Shown here: piece by piece, positions 1 through 12,664 of the stretch
Layout of the letters: each line of letters begins with the position of its first letter
Numbering within the stretch: position 1 is the first letter of the stretch
From: Calliopum simillimum
Taxonomy: Eukaryota; Arthropoda; Insecta; Diptera; Lauxaniidae
DNA length: 64,000 bases
Direction of reading: 5' to 3'
Assembly: GCA_951812925.1 (NCBI GenBank)
Contig: OX638369.1
Span: forward strand, 64,246,228 to 64,310,227
Notes under the pieces: generated by a model
What the model saw: only the letters and a program-made list of their open reading frames with translations
What the model was told of the DNA's origin: nothing
Database searches by the model: none
Program-made: the position numbers and the translations under genes

Positions 1-2330
1 GCACGAAATAGACCTGTGGATTCCACAGTGTGGATGTTGTCGTTTTACACTGAATACTATGCGGATATTAACATATGGCAACACATTAAAAGAAAAACAA
101 AATAAGAAGAAAGAGATAACACAGAAAATCGTTTTAGAAAAACCGTGTTAACACGCTCTGGTACCACTCTAAGTTAGCTTAAGAGTAGTGATAGGTGGCT
201 AAGTCAAGCTATAAAACTAAAGTGCCTTCATGTTATAAATGGAAAAATACGTTTTTCAAGGCTTTTATGTAACGGTCAAATTTAGTCAAAAAGCCTTCAT
301 ATAACTTTCGGGCTCGCTTTTAAGCCCTCAGCTGATTTTCATCGGAACGATCTGGTACTTTTTGAACTCTGTAGGACTACAACTTACTGTTCTTCTTTAG
401 TCTTTGTATAGTAGATTTTAAGGTACTTGCCTTAAGCACAATATCTCATGCTGAAGAGTCGAAATTCTGCTTAAAAAGCTAATTCAGGTTTTTTACTTAA
501 GGAATTTTATGTACGATAAGTAGACCCTTTATGTAATTCAAAATAACCCTATGAGCAGTGCTTTTTGATGCATCTGTTGTTTTAGCTTTAAGGGCCTTCC
601 ACACGTACCGTTTTACCTCAAGATTTGCCTTTGCAAACCGGTTTGTGCAGGTAAGTCTGTACGAGTGGACGGTAAAAGTCAAGTTTACTGTCAAGTCAAG
701 TTTGCCTGTGCTTTTTTTGAATTTCCAAAGATTTTTTTTTTTGCACAAACTAAGCTTGCGCAAGCAAGTTGGAACGTATAGACGGCGTACAGGCCGTGCC
801 TTCAATCTGTCGTTTAAATTTCGCTCTTCAAATGCATTTACATAACGCGATAAAAAAAAGTATGCACAAGCTCACTAGTTTGCACGAAATAGGTTTGCGC
901 CCTATAGCTAAATATCTGAATTATTTATTTATTTTTTCAGAAAAGTGTACAAAATCAGTTTTCGAACTTTTTATTGATTGCTAGTTATCTTTTTCGTTTT
1001 AAGCGTCATATTATATTAAAAAATAGCACAAATATTTCGACCAATACCATTATTAGGTAAATCAGAATCTTAAGAAACAAAAGTGCCATTTTATGCTGGG
1101 ACAGCCCTTACATACATATATTACATATAATGCGGCAAGTCTGTAATGAGCAAGAAACTGTGGCAAAGTGTTCTGGGGCAGCAACACAAGATGCTGGTAC
1201 TGAGGAAGAGACAACACGACGCCATGCGCCATTAGGTGTGATGCACCGTCAAAGCCGCTATTGCTCTAGAAATGAATAAGCCGAATGAGATCAAAACGCA
1301 GCATAAAATAAAGGAAGACAATGGTGCAGATAAATGAACATTGCCCGTTGCAATTGCTTTTGGAACGAATAGAGTTTGTGCCTATGAGAAAAAAAAGGAA
1401 AAAAATAAATAAAGACATAACAATAAGGTTACATAAACGTGGTTTCGACTTACAGAATGCACTTGAATATGAAATGAAAAGAAAAAGAAAAAAGTATACA
1501 TTTAAGTTGCTTTCCCAGTTCTTGTTTTGATAAAGGAAACATACATATCTATTCTTCTTGATTCTTTACATGATATTCATTTTATATCGTCTTTAAACAT
1601 GGTTATCATTGCCAACAATCTGTTTCACCACAATTCTCACCATTTCAGATTCTTTGTTATTGTGTTGTCAGAACAACAATAATAACACTGTGCAACAAAT
1701 TGAGCGGAAAACATTTTGAATGAGGTCCATATAAGCTTTTTTTTGGGAAATTTGCGATTGTTGATTCGGAATCAGACAACCGTTTTTTTCTATCAGGTCA
1801 GGGATTCGAGTTATCTTTATATTTAAAGTACAGAAAACGTTATTTTCCGCCATCATCCAGGAAATACAAGTGTCATTCACTTTATCCAAATGCACCGGAT
1901 AGCTATAATCATTAAACTTAAGGTTTAAATGTTTCCAATTGAGTTATCACCCATGGAAGTAAAGGAACTCTATTTTATTCAAAGAACAAAAATAGATTTG
2001 AATGGAGAGCATTATAGAAGAACAATTTCAGCCACAAAATAAATTACACTTTCCTGCAATAAATCTTTGCTATTCGATACGATTTCCAGTCGAAGAAATT
2101 TCATTGCCTAGTCAGTCTTTTGTCTTTTTTAAAATCTTTACCCATTTAGTAATCTTTTTGCAAAACTTAGATTTTCTTTTCGAAAGATGGATTGGAACAA
2201 CATATATCTATTTTTGATTTTTCCCAATCTATTGGTTCAAATGTTTTTTGAGTTTTTTTTTTTTTGTTTCGATGTGACAGATTTCATTTCCATGACAAAA
2301 ATTTTCATACTGCTGAAGTTCAATCATTAT
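1..2330. other. No recognisable gene
   Basis: AT-rich sequence with no family I recognise. One open frame of 50 codons, ATG at 1130 to stop at 1279 on the plus strand, has more balanced base use than its surroundings and ends in RHAPLGVMHRQSRYCSRNE. It could be a gag or exon remnant, but no domain is visible. A Lys/Arg-rich frame at 1321-1530 looks like low-complexity translation. Confidence 0.5.
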
Positions 2331-2336
2331 ATCTTC

Positions 2337-2521
2337 ACCTCAATACTACAACTAGGTAACTCCAATTTTAAGAATGTGTTTTATTTTTTTCTTATAACTT
2401 TGCAATGGTGCCACTTTGGTTGGAACGGATTGTGCACTAAACCATGAATTACGAATATACCATAGGCTACTTATCCCAAGAATGATAATATACCTAGTTG
2501 TAGTATTGAGGTCGCGATATG
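2337..2521. repeat. Short palindromic element (MITE-like)
   Basis: A 22-bp inverted repeat starts ACCTCAATACTACAACTAGG at 2337 and is mirrored at 2491-2512. The right end continues outward as GGTCGCGATATG, so its terminus read inward is CATATCGCGACCT. The same 13-bp terminus closes the perfect palindrome at 41629-41714, which suggests a shared family end. No coding capacity is seen inside. Confidence 0.55.
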
Positions 2522-3113
2522 AGATAATGCAACCAAGTTTTGCACAAACACTAGAAATATTCGGTGCAAGCTTTGAGCAAACGAATTCGAACAGAGGGGC
2601 GTGGCTCCTTACTATTTTTTTATCAGGAGTGATGCGGAGAATAAGCGCTTGTTGATAAAAAAGCACACACATATGAAAACTTTTCTTAGCGTTTTTTTCC
2701 CTAGGGATAATAAATATAACATAGAGTATAACTTTTTAGAATACTATATATGCCCTTTAGCATAAACCTGTTTAGAATTACATAGAGAAGATGAAATCAA
2801 ACTTTTATTCAAAACTTATGTATGTTTTTTTTAAATATTATGTTGTCATACATAGAATCTTCAATTTTCAGTTTAATGAAACGTTTTAACCAAAGTTAAT
2901 ACAAAAATATTTATGCATGTACGATTCTTACGATTAATGAATGAATTTCTAATCATGGACGCTCATATCGCTGAATCCAGTTAAACACGACGTGTTCATC
3001 TGTGCATTCAACTGTGAGCTATTGCAGATAAGCCAGAGCTGCTGTGAAAGCAGGGCTGAGTGTAGTGGATAGCCACAAGCCGCTTGTTATGTGTGGACCT
3101 TTATTACTTTTTT
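2522..3113. other. No feature seen
   Basis: About 590 bases of AT-rich sequence without a recognisable gene, repeat end or RNA. Confidence 0.4.
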
Positions 3114-3538
3114 TACACCCTGCACCCATGGTACATTCACTTTGTCCTTTTGCGGAAAAGGAGGAGTGGAAGGAGAATTTTCCACGACAATGCAATCAAA
3201 ATATACATAAATATTTAGAAACGAAAGCGCAAGCTCTGACAAAAAACTAGGCGAACTAGGTCAAGAGTGCGTGGCATCTCCTATATAAGAAAAAGCTTCA
3301 AAATGCTCACTAAGAACAGTAAATGCAAGCTCTGAGCAAAAACTAGGAAAACTATACTGAAAGCGTTTTTTGAGATAATCGAACCAAATTTCACTCAGAC
3401 AGAAGTGCAAGATTTGAGAAAAAAGCTATTTGAATTCGGACAAGAGGTCATGTCACTTCCCATACAAGCCAAATTTTCAAAATACTGCAGAGTAGAGTAT
3501 TAAATGTTTGGCCAGGCCAAAGGTAACACACTAACTAA
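3114..3538 (+). mobile_element. INE-1/DINE-1-like Helitron, internally deleted (copy H1)
   Basis: The 5' end reads TACACCCTGCACCCATGGTA, a decayed form of the TATACCC...GGGTATA start seen in copy H4. It then follows the family sequence (ACATTCACTTTGTCC). The centre, including the CCAG/GGCT microsatellite, is missing. The 3' end has the family hairpin GGCCAGGCC followed by CTAACTAA, which satisfies the Helitron 3' CTRR rule. The body carries decayed subrepeats of the 142-bp unit seen in other copies. Confidence 0.7.
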
Positions 3539-3599
3539 GTAATTTTTACTTGTCTTACCAAAATTTGAAATTATTCAATGTTTATTTTGATTTCTACAA

Positions 3600-3684
3600 G
3601 TTCGCCCCATTGCACGCTTACTCACTAAACGGCACTGGTGGCACATCAGAGAACATTGATGCAGCAGACAATCAGATGGGCAAG
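3600..3684 (+). CDS. Exon-like open segment, unknown product
   Basis: An open 85-nt stretch with better than local GC content is preceded by TGATTTCTACAAG, acceptor-like, and followed by AAG|GTATCA, donor-like. It would encode 28 residues, beginning FAPLHAYSLNG and ending NQMGK. It is not repeated elsewhere in the window. I do not recognise the protein. It may be a host exon or chance. Splice signals alone are weak evidence in sequence this AT-rich. Confidence 0.2.
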
Positions 3685-4380
3685 GTATCAATTCACATAT
3701 ATGTAAATTCACGCACGCAAACGCTTCAAATCATGTCTGCCATAAAAATTGCTCTAGAAATTGTTGGAAATCGTTGGTGCTTTAGTTACTTAAAAGTAAT
3801 TACATAACGATTGATGTTGCCTCAGTTTTTGTGTGCAACTTATTGCTCTTATTCTTACACTCTACACCAGGGGTTAAACACTTTGGCATTCCGTTTGCAA
3901 CGCAGAGATCTTTTATCTAAAATGAAGTTTTTAGAGTTTTACAGTAGCGTGATATTTGTAAAAAACATTTTTTCTGGGTATTTTAGCTTAACACTTTGGC
4001 GGACAAAAGATTTTTCGAATGTGGTTCACAAATGTCACTAATGATTTCTTGAGTTCTAGACTAGATATTTGAATTCGGACGTATCCCAATTTGAGCCATT
4101 TGATTTGTCGGATTTATCCGACGTGTGCTTGAAATGGTTAAAAAACAAGACAAAACAAGATGAATAATTTGATATATCGTACAGCTCAGTCCAAGCATTT
4201 TTGAGATCATAATAAAATAAAAACCACATCAAGCCGAGATTTTCATAAATCAGCCTTGCGCTACCTCTAAATGACCTTAAAAATAAATTGAAAAAGTCTC
4301 ACTCACTATTTTGACACTCTATTTAAGATTTTTGGAAGTGTTCATAAAAATTAAAATAAAAAAAAAAAATTTTCTTGCAT

Positions 4381-5067
4381 CACGGCCCGCTTGAAAAAAT
4401 TTAACTGAAAGGTTCAAGGACGACGGAGTTTTTTATTGGGTTCTTTTCAGGACATCATCCGAAGTCAACCCTGACAAGAATTCAAATGTTTTTTTTCAAA
4501 TGTTTGCACTAAATACCGTTTATTTGTGCATATATCGACATCGGCTATACCCCTATGTGAAAGCTCCATGTAAAAATATGAATCGTTTATTACAATATAA
4601 ATTGGTTATTTGACTGATATAATTTTTTGGAATAGATAACATCAATTCAACACCATCAAGTGAACTTTTTATGTAAACAGAATCCAATCTAATTGATTAC
4701 TGAGGGAATACCAGCCAAATCATATTATGACATTACTTTTGTTTCTATAAGAATTTTCAAAATTTAGTATGAAAATAAAAAAAAAAATATTAAATGAAAG
4801 GTAAAATTTACGATCGAAAATGCGCCAAACTATAGTTGAACGCAGAGGTATGGTTTCTTGGACAAATATTCATGGAATTGAATGAGCTTTCACAAGCATT
4901 TGAAAATATTTGTTTGAAAATAGCAAAAACTATCCGTTTTCAAAATCGGCACGTGTTACGATTTGAATTCTTGTCAGGATTGACTTCAGATGATGTCCTG
5001 AAAAGAACCCAACAAAAAACACCGTCATTCTCGAACCTTTCAGTTAATTTTTTTCAAGCGGGCCGTG
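4381..5067. mobile_element. Foldback element E with captured piece of foldback D
   Basis: Outer arms begin CACGGCCCGCTTGAAAAAA at 4381 and are mirrored up to 5067. Arms are about 110 bp and include the mirrored motif AACTGAAAGGTTC. The middle (about 4540-4893) is not related to the arms. It matches one arm of foldback D at 9.8-11.2 kb, including GCGCCAAACTATAGTTGAAC. No coding capacity. This looks like a composite, with one foldback inserted into another or a fused chimera. Confidence 0.65.
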
Positions 5068-6414
5068 GCATCAGTCTACTGTTAATGACGGTAAAAAATT
5101 AAAATTTTGTTGGGTCAATCATTTTGAAAAAAAAAAGAAATTAAATAAATAAATTTTCCGAGAAGACACTCACTATAGAATCGGCAAAATGTTCGTTGCT
5201 TAAGTCTTTCGTTCCCATGCAATGCAAACCAATCGAAAAAGTGAATTATGAATGCACAACTTGAAGACAACAAAATAGGCCAACAACAAACTTAACCGAA
5301 TATTCTAGAAATGCGCAACGAAACTACTTAACAGAAAGAACAAAACCAACAAGAACGAGTTGAGATACTAAGCCAAATTAATCAATAAGAAGCAAAACAT
5401 GAAATAAAATTACAAACACACACAAGCTAACTAATCATAAAAGAATCGACCAAAACAAAAAAGACGAAGAAAAAAAAAACACAACAAGATCCAATGAGAC
5501 CGGTGGTGGTTTAGCAGAACACTTTCATTAAGAACGTGATATGAAATCCTGCTGTTGCTTCTGTAACAAGTGCAGATGGCGAACATGCAAATGCAAAATG
5601 CTGTTTGTATGTGGTAGAAGACCAGTCACGTCGAAAGTCTGGCTAGCAAAAAAATTATTTTTAAAGACCGAACAGACTCTCCAAGGATGACCGCAGTGAA
5701 AGGTTAAGAGAAATCAAGATTTATTGGAAAGATGTGCAATTTCAATCCAATGGAGCTCATTAAGTTTTGTGCAATATTAGATAACGCGTCATATTGCACG
5801 ATCGAAGGCAAAAACACGTTTTTGTACTTCAAATGGTGTGTCCTTTGTATTTTAATGCTGTTCACACATAACTTCGAAATGCTTGAATAAATCTTATACA
5901 TATGTACATATATTGAAATGCAAGAAGCTTTGCTTAAAAGATTTAAGAAAAATATTTAAAAAGCTTTTTATTTTGTAAAAGCTTTCTTAGAAACATCAAT
6001 AACGCAAACATAAGAAGATGTAAGGAGAATGTTCAACACTTATGTGGTAAAGTATAACAAAATTGATGTTGTCAAAACTCGTGGAAGAAAGTAATAATAA
6101 AGTTTTTACACTACAATTTTCCATTAAACATGGGTTGTTCTCCAAAAAATATACCATTCAATATCCCGGGGCTCAAACCAATGTTAAAATTTAAAATTCG
6201 ATATTTTAACTGTTTAAAACAGATACTTAACCAGAGCTTCTATACGAATTACGTAAAAAAAAAAAATTCATTTTTAATATTTTACTATAAAATTATAACA
6301 TAAAGTGTTAAAATGTCATTCTCCGTCCTGCCCCTTACCGCTGCTTAGTGCACTTAATTAGCCGTTATGCATATTACGATATTTTCTAAAAAAAAACTTA
6401 TACGACATCGTTTG
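5068..6414. other. No recognisable gene apart from a Cys-rich small ORF
   Basis: AT-rich sequence with no repeat copy elsewhere in the window. The only item of note is the Cys-rich frame at 5541-5690, listed separately. Confidence 0.4.
5541..5690 (+). CDS. Cys-rich 49-residue open frame, unknown
   Basis: ATG at 5541 to TGA at 5690. The first half is MKSCCCFCNKCRWRTCKCK, with eight cysteines in the first 24 residues and several basic residues. There is no obvious signal peptide. It could be a chance frame, because short open frames are common here. I do not recognise a family. Confidence 0.15.
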   Translation: MKSCCCFCNKCRWRTCKCKMLFVCGRRPVTSKVWLAKKLFLKTEQTLQG

Positions 6415-8600
6415 TATATGAAGCACTCCATGCCAAGTGTAACAAAAAAAAAAAAATGTTTTTCTCCGATTTCGCTCAAATTTGGCAATATGGTAGATCC
6501 GGTGAGCAAGAACAACAATCCGGGAGGATTTGATCCTAGTACCATTTGTTGTTAAAATACAGGGTGTTAAAGTTGTCGTTTTTAGTTATTTTCATGAAAA
6601 AGGTGTTTTTTCAAAAATTAATAGCTTACACTAAACTTTGTAAATTGATAAATCTAAGTTAATGGTCCCATTCATTTTGAAATGTTCTTTATATAAAAAA
6701 ATATTTCTTCGTGAAAAAAATTTTTTTTCACCAAAATTTTTTACACTTAAAAATACTTTTGAATTTTTCTTAAACAAAGCCCCCTTAGATTTTTTTAAAA
6801 GTAGGGTAAGGGAGGGAAATATGGACCACCCATCTTTCTTTTTTAAATAAAACCCAAAATACATAAGACAAAACAGTTAATTTTATGTCATTCAGTAAAG
6901 GAAACAATTTACCTTTATTCTGATTCACTTTTAGATAAATATCTCATCAGGATAAAGAAAAAAAATTAAAAAACTGAAAATACTCAAAATGAAGATAAAA
7001 AAAAGTGTAGTGTAATATGAACCATATAGTCCATTTGGTACAGAAGTTGCTTATAAAAATGTCACTTCCACATTCGGCACATTTTTCATGACTCCAAGAA
7101 CGTCAGATTACACATTCAACCCAAAATTCGCCACGTCGATCTTCTGAGTAAAGGGTGTTACATTATATGCATTTTTTATCATTTTTTTCCTTTTTAGTTA
7201 ACGAATTACATATAATGACCATCAGACTCGTCATGAAAACTGCAACTAGATTCCCCATCTGAAAAAGATGATAAATACATTTGTTTTCGAGGCTTTTTTC
7301 TTTGGTGGTCCATATTACCTGCAGCACGTGTTTGTGAAATAAATGGTTTTTTTTTTATCAAAAACTCTTTTGGTTAAAGAACTTATTTGTGCTAATAAAT
7401 TATAAATGGTATTCACTGACTTTATATAATTAACCATTTATTTAAAAACGCGATGTCTTTAAAGTGAAATAATGAAATATACTCACTAGAAAAAAATTAT
7501 CACTGATCTTTTTTTTAGAAAATCAACTTTACAGAAACATGCGACTTAACTGAAAGCTAAAATCGCCCTATTATAAGCTTTAGGTATTAACGTAATGTGT
7601 GAACATGAATAATGGTAAATCCTATTTATGCAGTGGGAAATAACCGTGTGGTCCATATTACCCACGTAGTCCATATTTCCCTCCCTTACCCTACTTTAAA
7701 TTAAAGCATTATTTATAAGCATTAAAATGATGTATGACTTAAATTGGGATTCGGACGCTATATGGGAGTTTTAGGCTTTTGAACGCCCGCGGCAGGACTA
7801 AATCTTTTTTTACTCGAGAGGAAAGCATCTTACGTAAAAAGTGTACATAGCAAAAAAATGCTTAGAATCGTCTAAAAAATACGTGTGAATTTTTTTGGAA
7901 TTTTTTAAAACCTATTTTTTTTCTAATAATTTTTGAAAAATTTTTTTTATGAAAAATTTTTGGAAAAAATATTGAAAGGAAAAAAAATTTTTTTAGCTTT
8001 TCAAAAAATTCCAAAAAAATCACACGTATTGCTTAGACGATTCTAAGCAATTTTTGCTATGTACACTTTTTACGTAAGATGTTTTTCTCTCGAGTAAAAA
8101 AAGATTTTTGCCTGCCGCAGGCGTTCAAAAGCCAAAAACGACCATGTAGCGACCGAATCCCATCTTGAGTCATACATCATTTTAAAGCTTATAAATTATG
8201 CTTTAATTAAAAGTACTTTGAAAAAAAATCTAAGGGGGCTTTTTTTAAGAAAAATTTAAAAGTATTTTTAAGTGTAAAAAATTTTGGTGAAAAAAAAATT
8301 TTTTCACCAAGAATTATTTTTTTATAAAAAGAACACTTCAAAATGAATGGGACCTGTAACTTAGATTTATAAATTTACAAACTTTAGTGTAAGCTAAAAA
8401 TTTTTGAAAAAACACCCTTTTCGTGAAAATGACTAAAAACGCCAAATTTAAAACCCTGTATTTTAAAAACAAATGGTCATAGGACCGAATCCTCCCGGAT
8501 TGTTGTTCTTGCACACCGGATCTACCATATTGCCAAATTTGAGCGAAATCGGAGAAAAAAATATTTTTTTTGGTACACTTGGCATGGAGTGCTTCATATA
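6415..8600. mobile_element. Foldback element A (2.2 kb palindrome)
   Basis: The termini TATATGAAGCACTCCATGCC (left) and its reverse complement (right, ending near 8600) bound arms of about 660 bp meeting near 7950. The arms can be followed almost base by base, for example the block around GGGAGGATT at 6520 and its mirror at 8492. The left arm is interrupted by a separate transposon at 6804-7691. Removing it restores the mirror. No transposase is visible. A single-arm partial copy lies at about 11580-12106. Confidence 0.8.
6804..7691. mobile_element. Non-autonomous TA-flanked transposon (888 bp), copy 1
   Basis: The ends are inverted repeats, GGGTAAGGGAGGGAAATATG at left and the reverse complement at right. 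TA occurs immediately outside on both sides (6802-6803 and 7692-7693). The uninterrupted target, AAAGTACTTTT, is present in the other arm of palindrome A at about 8206-8217, so the TA is a target duplication, as in Tc1/mariner-type insertion. Subterminal copies of GGTAATATGGACCAC recur inside. No transposase frame. Copy 2 is at 60772-62490. Confidence 0.85.
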
Positions 8601-9310
8601 TATTTAATCTACTGTTTTTCTGTATTCACTCATCGAAGTTTGTTTTTTTTATATAGAATTGACAACCATGGAAGTTGGTCACTCAATTTAGACTACCTCC
8701 GCTCAGTTTTTCTTATTCTAACTGTACATTTTTTAAATATTGAGTAAATAAAGAACTGAAAGTAAAGAAAATGGGGCGATTCAGTGTATTTTCAGCTCAG
8801 TCAGTTTTGGTTTTTCGGCAGTGAGGTTCGTGTTTTTTTTTTTTTTTATAAAACCTTTGTACAGAACGCAAGTGTGCAAAATTCTCCGCGTAAGTTTTTT
8901 ATACATCTAAACATATTATTTTATCTTTATATTATTAAAACAATGAACAATTACGGGGGCTATCCATCAGTTTCAACTTTTTAAAAAAATTGCTAATTTC
9001 ATTTTGAAATTACTGTTTTTGCAACATTTCATCATTTTCCGTTTCATCATTTTCGTAGTTTTCTTTGAAGCATTTTTCAACATTCTCCGTTTTGGAACAC
9101 TCCACCCGGTTTTTTTATTTTTTTGTTAGTTTCGCTTAAACCATTTATTTAAAAAAAAAAAAAAATTAATTTAGCCTTACAACACTTAAATAACTTTTTG
9201 ACAATCCTAAATAAGTTTTTAGGGTTATTTTCGAAAATCTTACATAATTCTTACTTTTTTTGACTAAATTGAAATTTTGAGTTTCAGGAACGCTCAGATA
9301 AACTTCTTTA
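8601..9310. other. No feature seen
   Basis: AT-rich sequence without a recognisable gene or repeat end. Confidence 0.4.
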
Positions 9311-9312
9311 TA

Positions 9313-9485
9313 CCCCACTGTTGTGGATTCGTACTAATGGCATATTCAAAAATAGCATTCTTAAAAAAAGCAAATTAAAATCATTAAAATTTGTGAAAAT
9401 CATTTAATATTTGAAAAGGTGAAATTTAACATTTGCAAGTACAAGAATCTCACTAGCAGTGGAAAAATAATCCACAACAGTGGGG
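9313..9485. mobile_element. 173-bp MITE with TA duplication
   Basis: Perfect 17-bp terminal inverted repeats, CCCCACTGTTGTGGATT, with TA on both sides (9311-9312, 9486-9487). Internal sequence at about 9351-9408 (AAAATAGCATTC...) recurs at 11384-11443 without these ends. The size and TA suggest a Tc1/mariner-mobilised MITE. Confidence 0.75.
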
Positions 9486-9786
9486 TATTAATTGCAAATT
9501 GTGGAAGATAGCATGTCTCAAAACCTAATTTGAGAGTGCATTCAACATAATAACAACTAAGAAATATTTGCAATGAACACAGCTGATAGCAACAAGTGTA
9601 CTTACATTAACAACAACAGTGTTATTTATGTGAGTATCTTTGACGAGGTAGATCGTTCCGTCAGCGTGGCTTAAGTTGTAAGAGGTCTGCTGTATTCTTT
9701 CATTAGAACACAGAAGGCTTCGGTTCAACACTAGCAGAAGCAAAGATTAACTTAAATATGTCTTATGAGGCTATATACATATATAT

Positions 9787-11246
9787 TAGGGTGGGCCAAA
9801 TTATATGGAGGAAATTTTATCAACTTCGGATACCCTCCTACGTGAAAGTTCATTCAATTCTATGAATATTTGCCCAAGGAACTATGTATATCTCTGTGTT
9901 CAACTTTAGTTCGGCGCATTTTTGATCGAAAATTTTACCTTTCATCAATATTTTTTTTTATTTTCATACTAAATTTTAAATACTATTATAAAGACAAAAG
10001 TAATGTCATTATATGGTTTGGCTGGTATTCTGTCAGTAATCAATTAAATTGGGTTCTGTTTACATAAAAAGTTCACTTGATGGTGTGGAATTGATGCTAT
10101 ATGTTTAAAAAAGTGATATGGGTCAAATAGCCGATTATTATGACCGACTTTCAAAATAAATGATTCATATTTTTGGATGAATTTTTTCAAACAAAACACC
10201 AACCTAGGTTGAAAGTTCATTCAATTCTATGAATATTTGCCGCAGGAACCATACCTCTACGTTCAACTTTAGTTCGGCGCATTTTCCATTGAAAATTTTA
10301 CCTTGCGTTTAATATTTATTTTTATGCTTGGTTTTCAAAATTCTTATAGAGACAAAAGTAATATCATAATATGTTTTGGCTGGTATTCTGTCAGTAATCA
10401 ATAAAATTGGGTTCTGTTTTTACGAAAAGTTTACCTGATAGCGTGGAATTGATTATATTTATTCCAAAAAATTATATCGGTCAAATTATATGTATTTATT
10501 ATAAACGATTCATATTTTTACATGGATTTTTGGTATATTGTTCTGTAAAATTAAAAAAAGCGGCTAATTTATTTCTTAAAACTGCCACTAGATGTTGCCC
10601 TGGAAAAAAATGAGTGTCAGATTCGGCATCCTAGCATCCAAAAACACTTGGGTTGGTGTTTCGATTGAAAAAATCCATGTAAAAATATGACTCGTTTATT
10701 TTGAAATCGGTTATTTGACCAATATAATTTTTTGGAATAAATATAATCAATTCCACGCTATCAAGTAAACTTTTCGTAAAAACAGAACCCAATTTTATTG
10801 ATTACTGACAGAATACCAGCCAGCATAAAAATAAATATTAAACGCAAGGTAAAATTTTCAATGGAAAATGCGCCGAACTAAAGTTGAACGTAGAGGTATG
10901 GTTCCTTCGGCAAATATTCATAGAATTGAATGAACTTTCAGCCTAGGTTGGTGTTTTGTTTGAAAAAATTCATCCAAAAATATGAATCAATTCCACACTA
11001 TCAAGTGAACTTTTTATGTAAACAGAACCCAATTTAATTGACAACTGACAGAATACCAGCCAAACCATATAATGACATTACTTAAAATAAAAAAAATATT
11101 GATGAAAGGTAAAATTTTCGATCAAAAATGCGCCGAACTAAAGTTGAACGCAGAGGTAAAGTTCCTTGGGCAAATATTCATAGAATTGAATGAGCTTTCA
11201 CATAGGGGGGGTAGCCGAGATCAGTTTTCAAATCGGCCCACCCTAA
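9787..11246. mobile_element. Foldback element D, four-block palindrome
   Basis: The ends TAGGGTGGGCC and GGCCCACCCTA bound a 1.46 kb palindrome set in an ATATAT-rich target. Each arm holds two tandem variants of one block, recognised by GCGCATTTT next to TTCAACTTTAGTTCGG. The result is two direct and two inverted copies. No transposase. A single block has been captured in foldback E at 4.5-4.9 kb. Confidence 0.8.
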
Positions 11247-11579
11247 TATATATTTATGCAAATATATATATGTGTATGTGGTAATAGCCGAAACATATGT
11301 CACCAATTTCCAAGTTAATATTTGCAGCGTCGATTGTTGTTCATTGCTAATTTGACTGTAAAAGTTCGTTCTAATGGAATTTTCCAAAATAGCATTCTTA
11401 AAAAAAGCAAATTAAAATCATTTAAATTTGTGAAAATCATTTAACTGTTGGAATATTATTGTTGTTGTAGAAGAGCCATAAAAAAACAAGAAAAAACTGT
11501 TTTTGTGATTGTTGTCCTTCGGGGAATTGTTGTAAAATCGATAATTTTGCGATAATTTTTGGTAATTTTTCGGAACGTT

Positions 11580-12106
11580 AAAAAAAATTTTATTTTTCTT
11601 TGAATAATTTTTGAAAATTTATATAAAAAAAAATTTTAAACAAAATTCCAAAAACAATCACAAGTATTTCTTGAACGATTCTAAGCATTTACGCCTAGTA
11701 CACTTTTTAAATAAGATGCGTTCCTCTTGAGTAAACAACGGGTTTTGCCTGCCGCGGGGGTTTAAAAGCCAAAACTCTCATCTAGCGACTGAATCCCGTC
11801 TTGAGTCACACATCATTTTAAAGTTCATAAATTATGCTTTAGTTTAAAGTACTTTTAAAAAAAAATTACGGGGGTTTTTAAAAAAAAATTCAAAAGTACA
11901 ATATTTTTAAAAAATTTTTTTCACCAAGTAATATTTTTTATAATTTAAAAATGAATTGGGCCAGTAACTAACATATATCAATTCACAAACTTTGGTATAA
12001 GACAAAAATTTTTTGAAAAAATACCTTTTTCATGAAAATGACTAAAAACGCCAAATCCTCCCGGATTATTGTTCTTGCACACCGGAGCTACCATATTGCC
12101 AAATTT
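11580..12106. repeat. Single-arm fragment of foldback A
   Basis: It follows the right arm of palindrome A, with the same blocks in order: the TTTGCCTGCCGCGG area, the ACATCATTTTAAAG area, then ACCGGAGCTACCATATTGCC. The left arm and outer terminus are missing. It is clearly older or more diverged than the copy at 6.4-8.6 kb. Confidence 0.7.
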
Positions 12107-12664
12107 GATCAACAAAACACGCACTAAAAATGCAAACTATCGTTAAATAATGATTGTATTGAGCCGCATTCATACCGGTACGCCACATTCGACCGATTGT
12201 GAACGATCTGATATATGAGCGCAAATAATTGAATCGAAACTCCACTCCGCAATCGAAATTTGCTAGAAACTGAAGTAGAATACTTATAAATTATATTACC
12301 TTCAACATGCCCTGCTTGAAAAACTGAAATCCAAGGTCAGCAATAATATTATGGGTGAGTGATAAAAAATGCAGAGACCGCTCAACTATTATTGAGCAAA
12401 AAGCATCGCATGCTTTATCTTTTAAATGATCTTTGAAGCGGCCACTGGAATGGATGATAATTGCAATGCCAAGGAAGGTTGCACCAAAAAAGTTTTAAAA
12501 AAACCTTTAAGCAATATTTGTCGATTGTCATGATAATACATCGATCTAATAAACGTAATATCCAATATTGGGATCCTCTTTTTTTTTTGGGTTCCTAAAG
12601 AAATTTTCACCGTTTTGAGTTTGGACACTTTTTGGGATCTTCTTAAAGTCATTATTACAGATTT

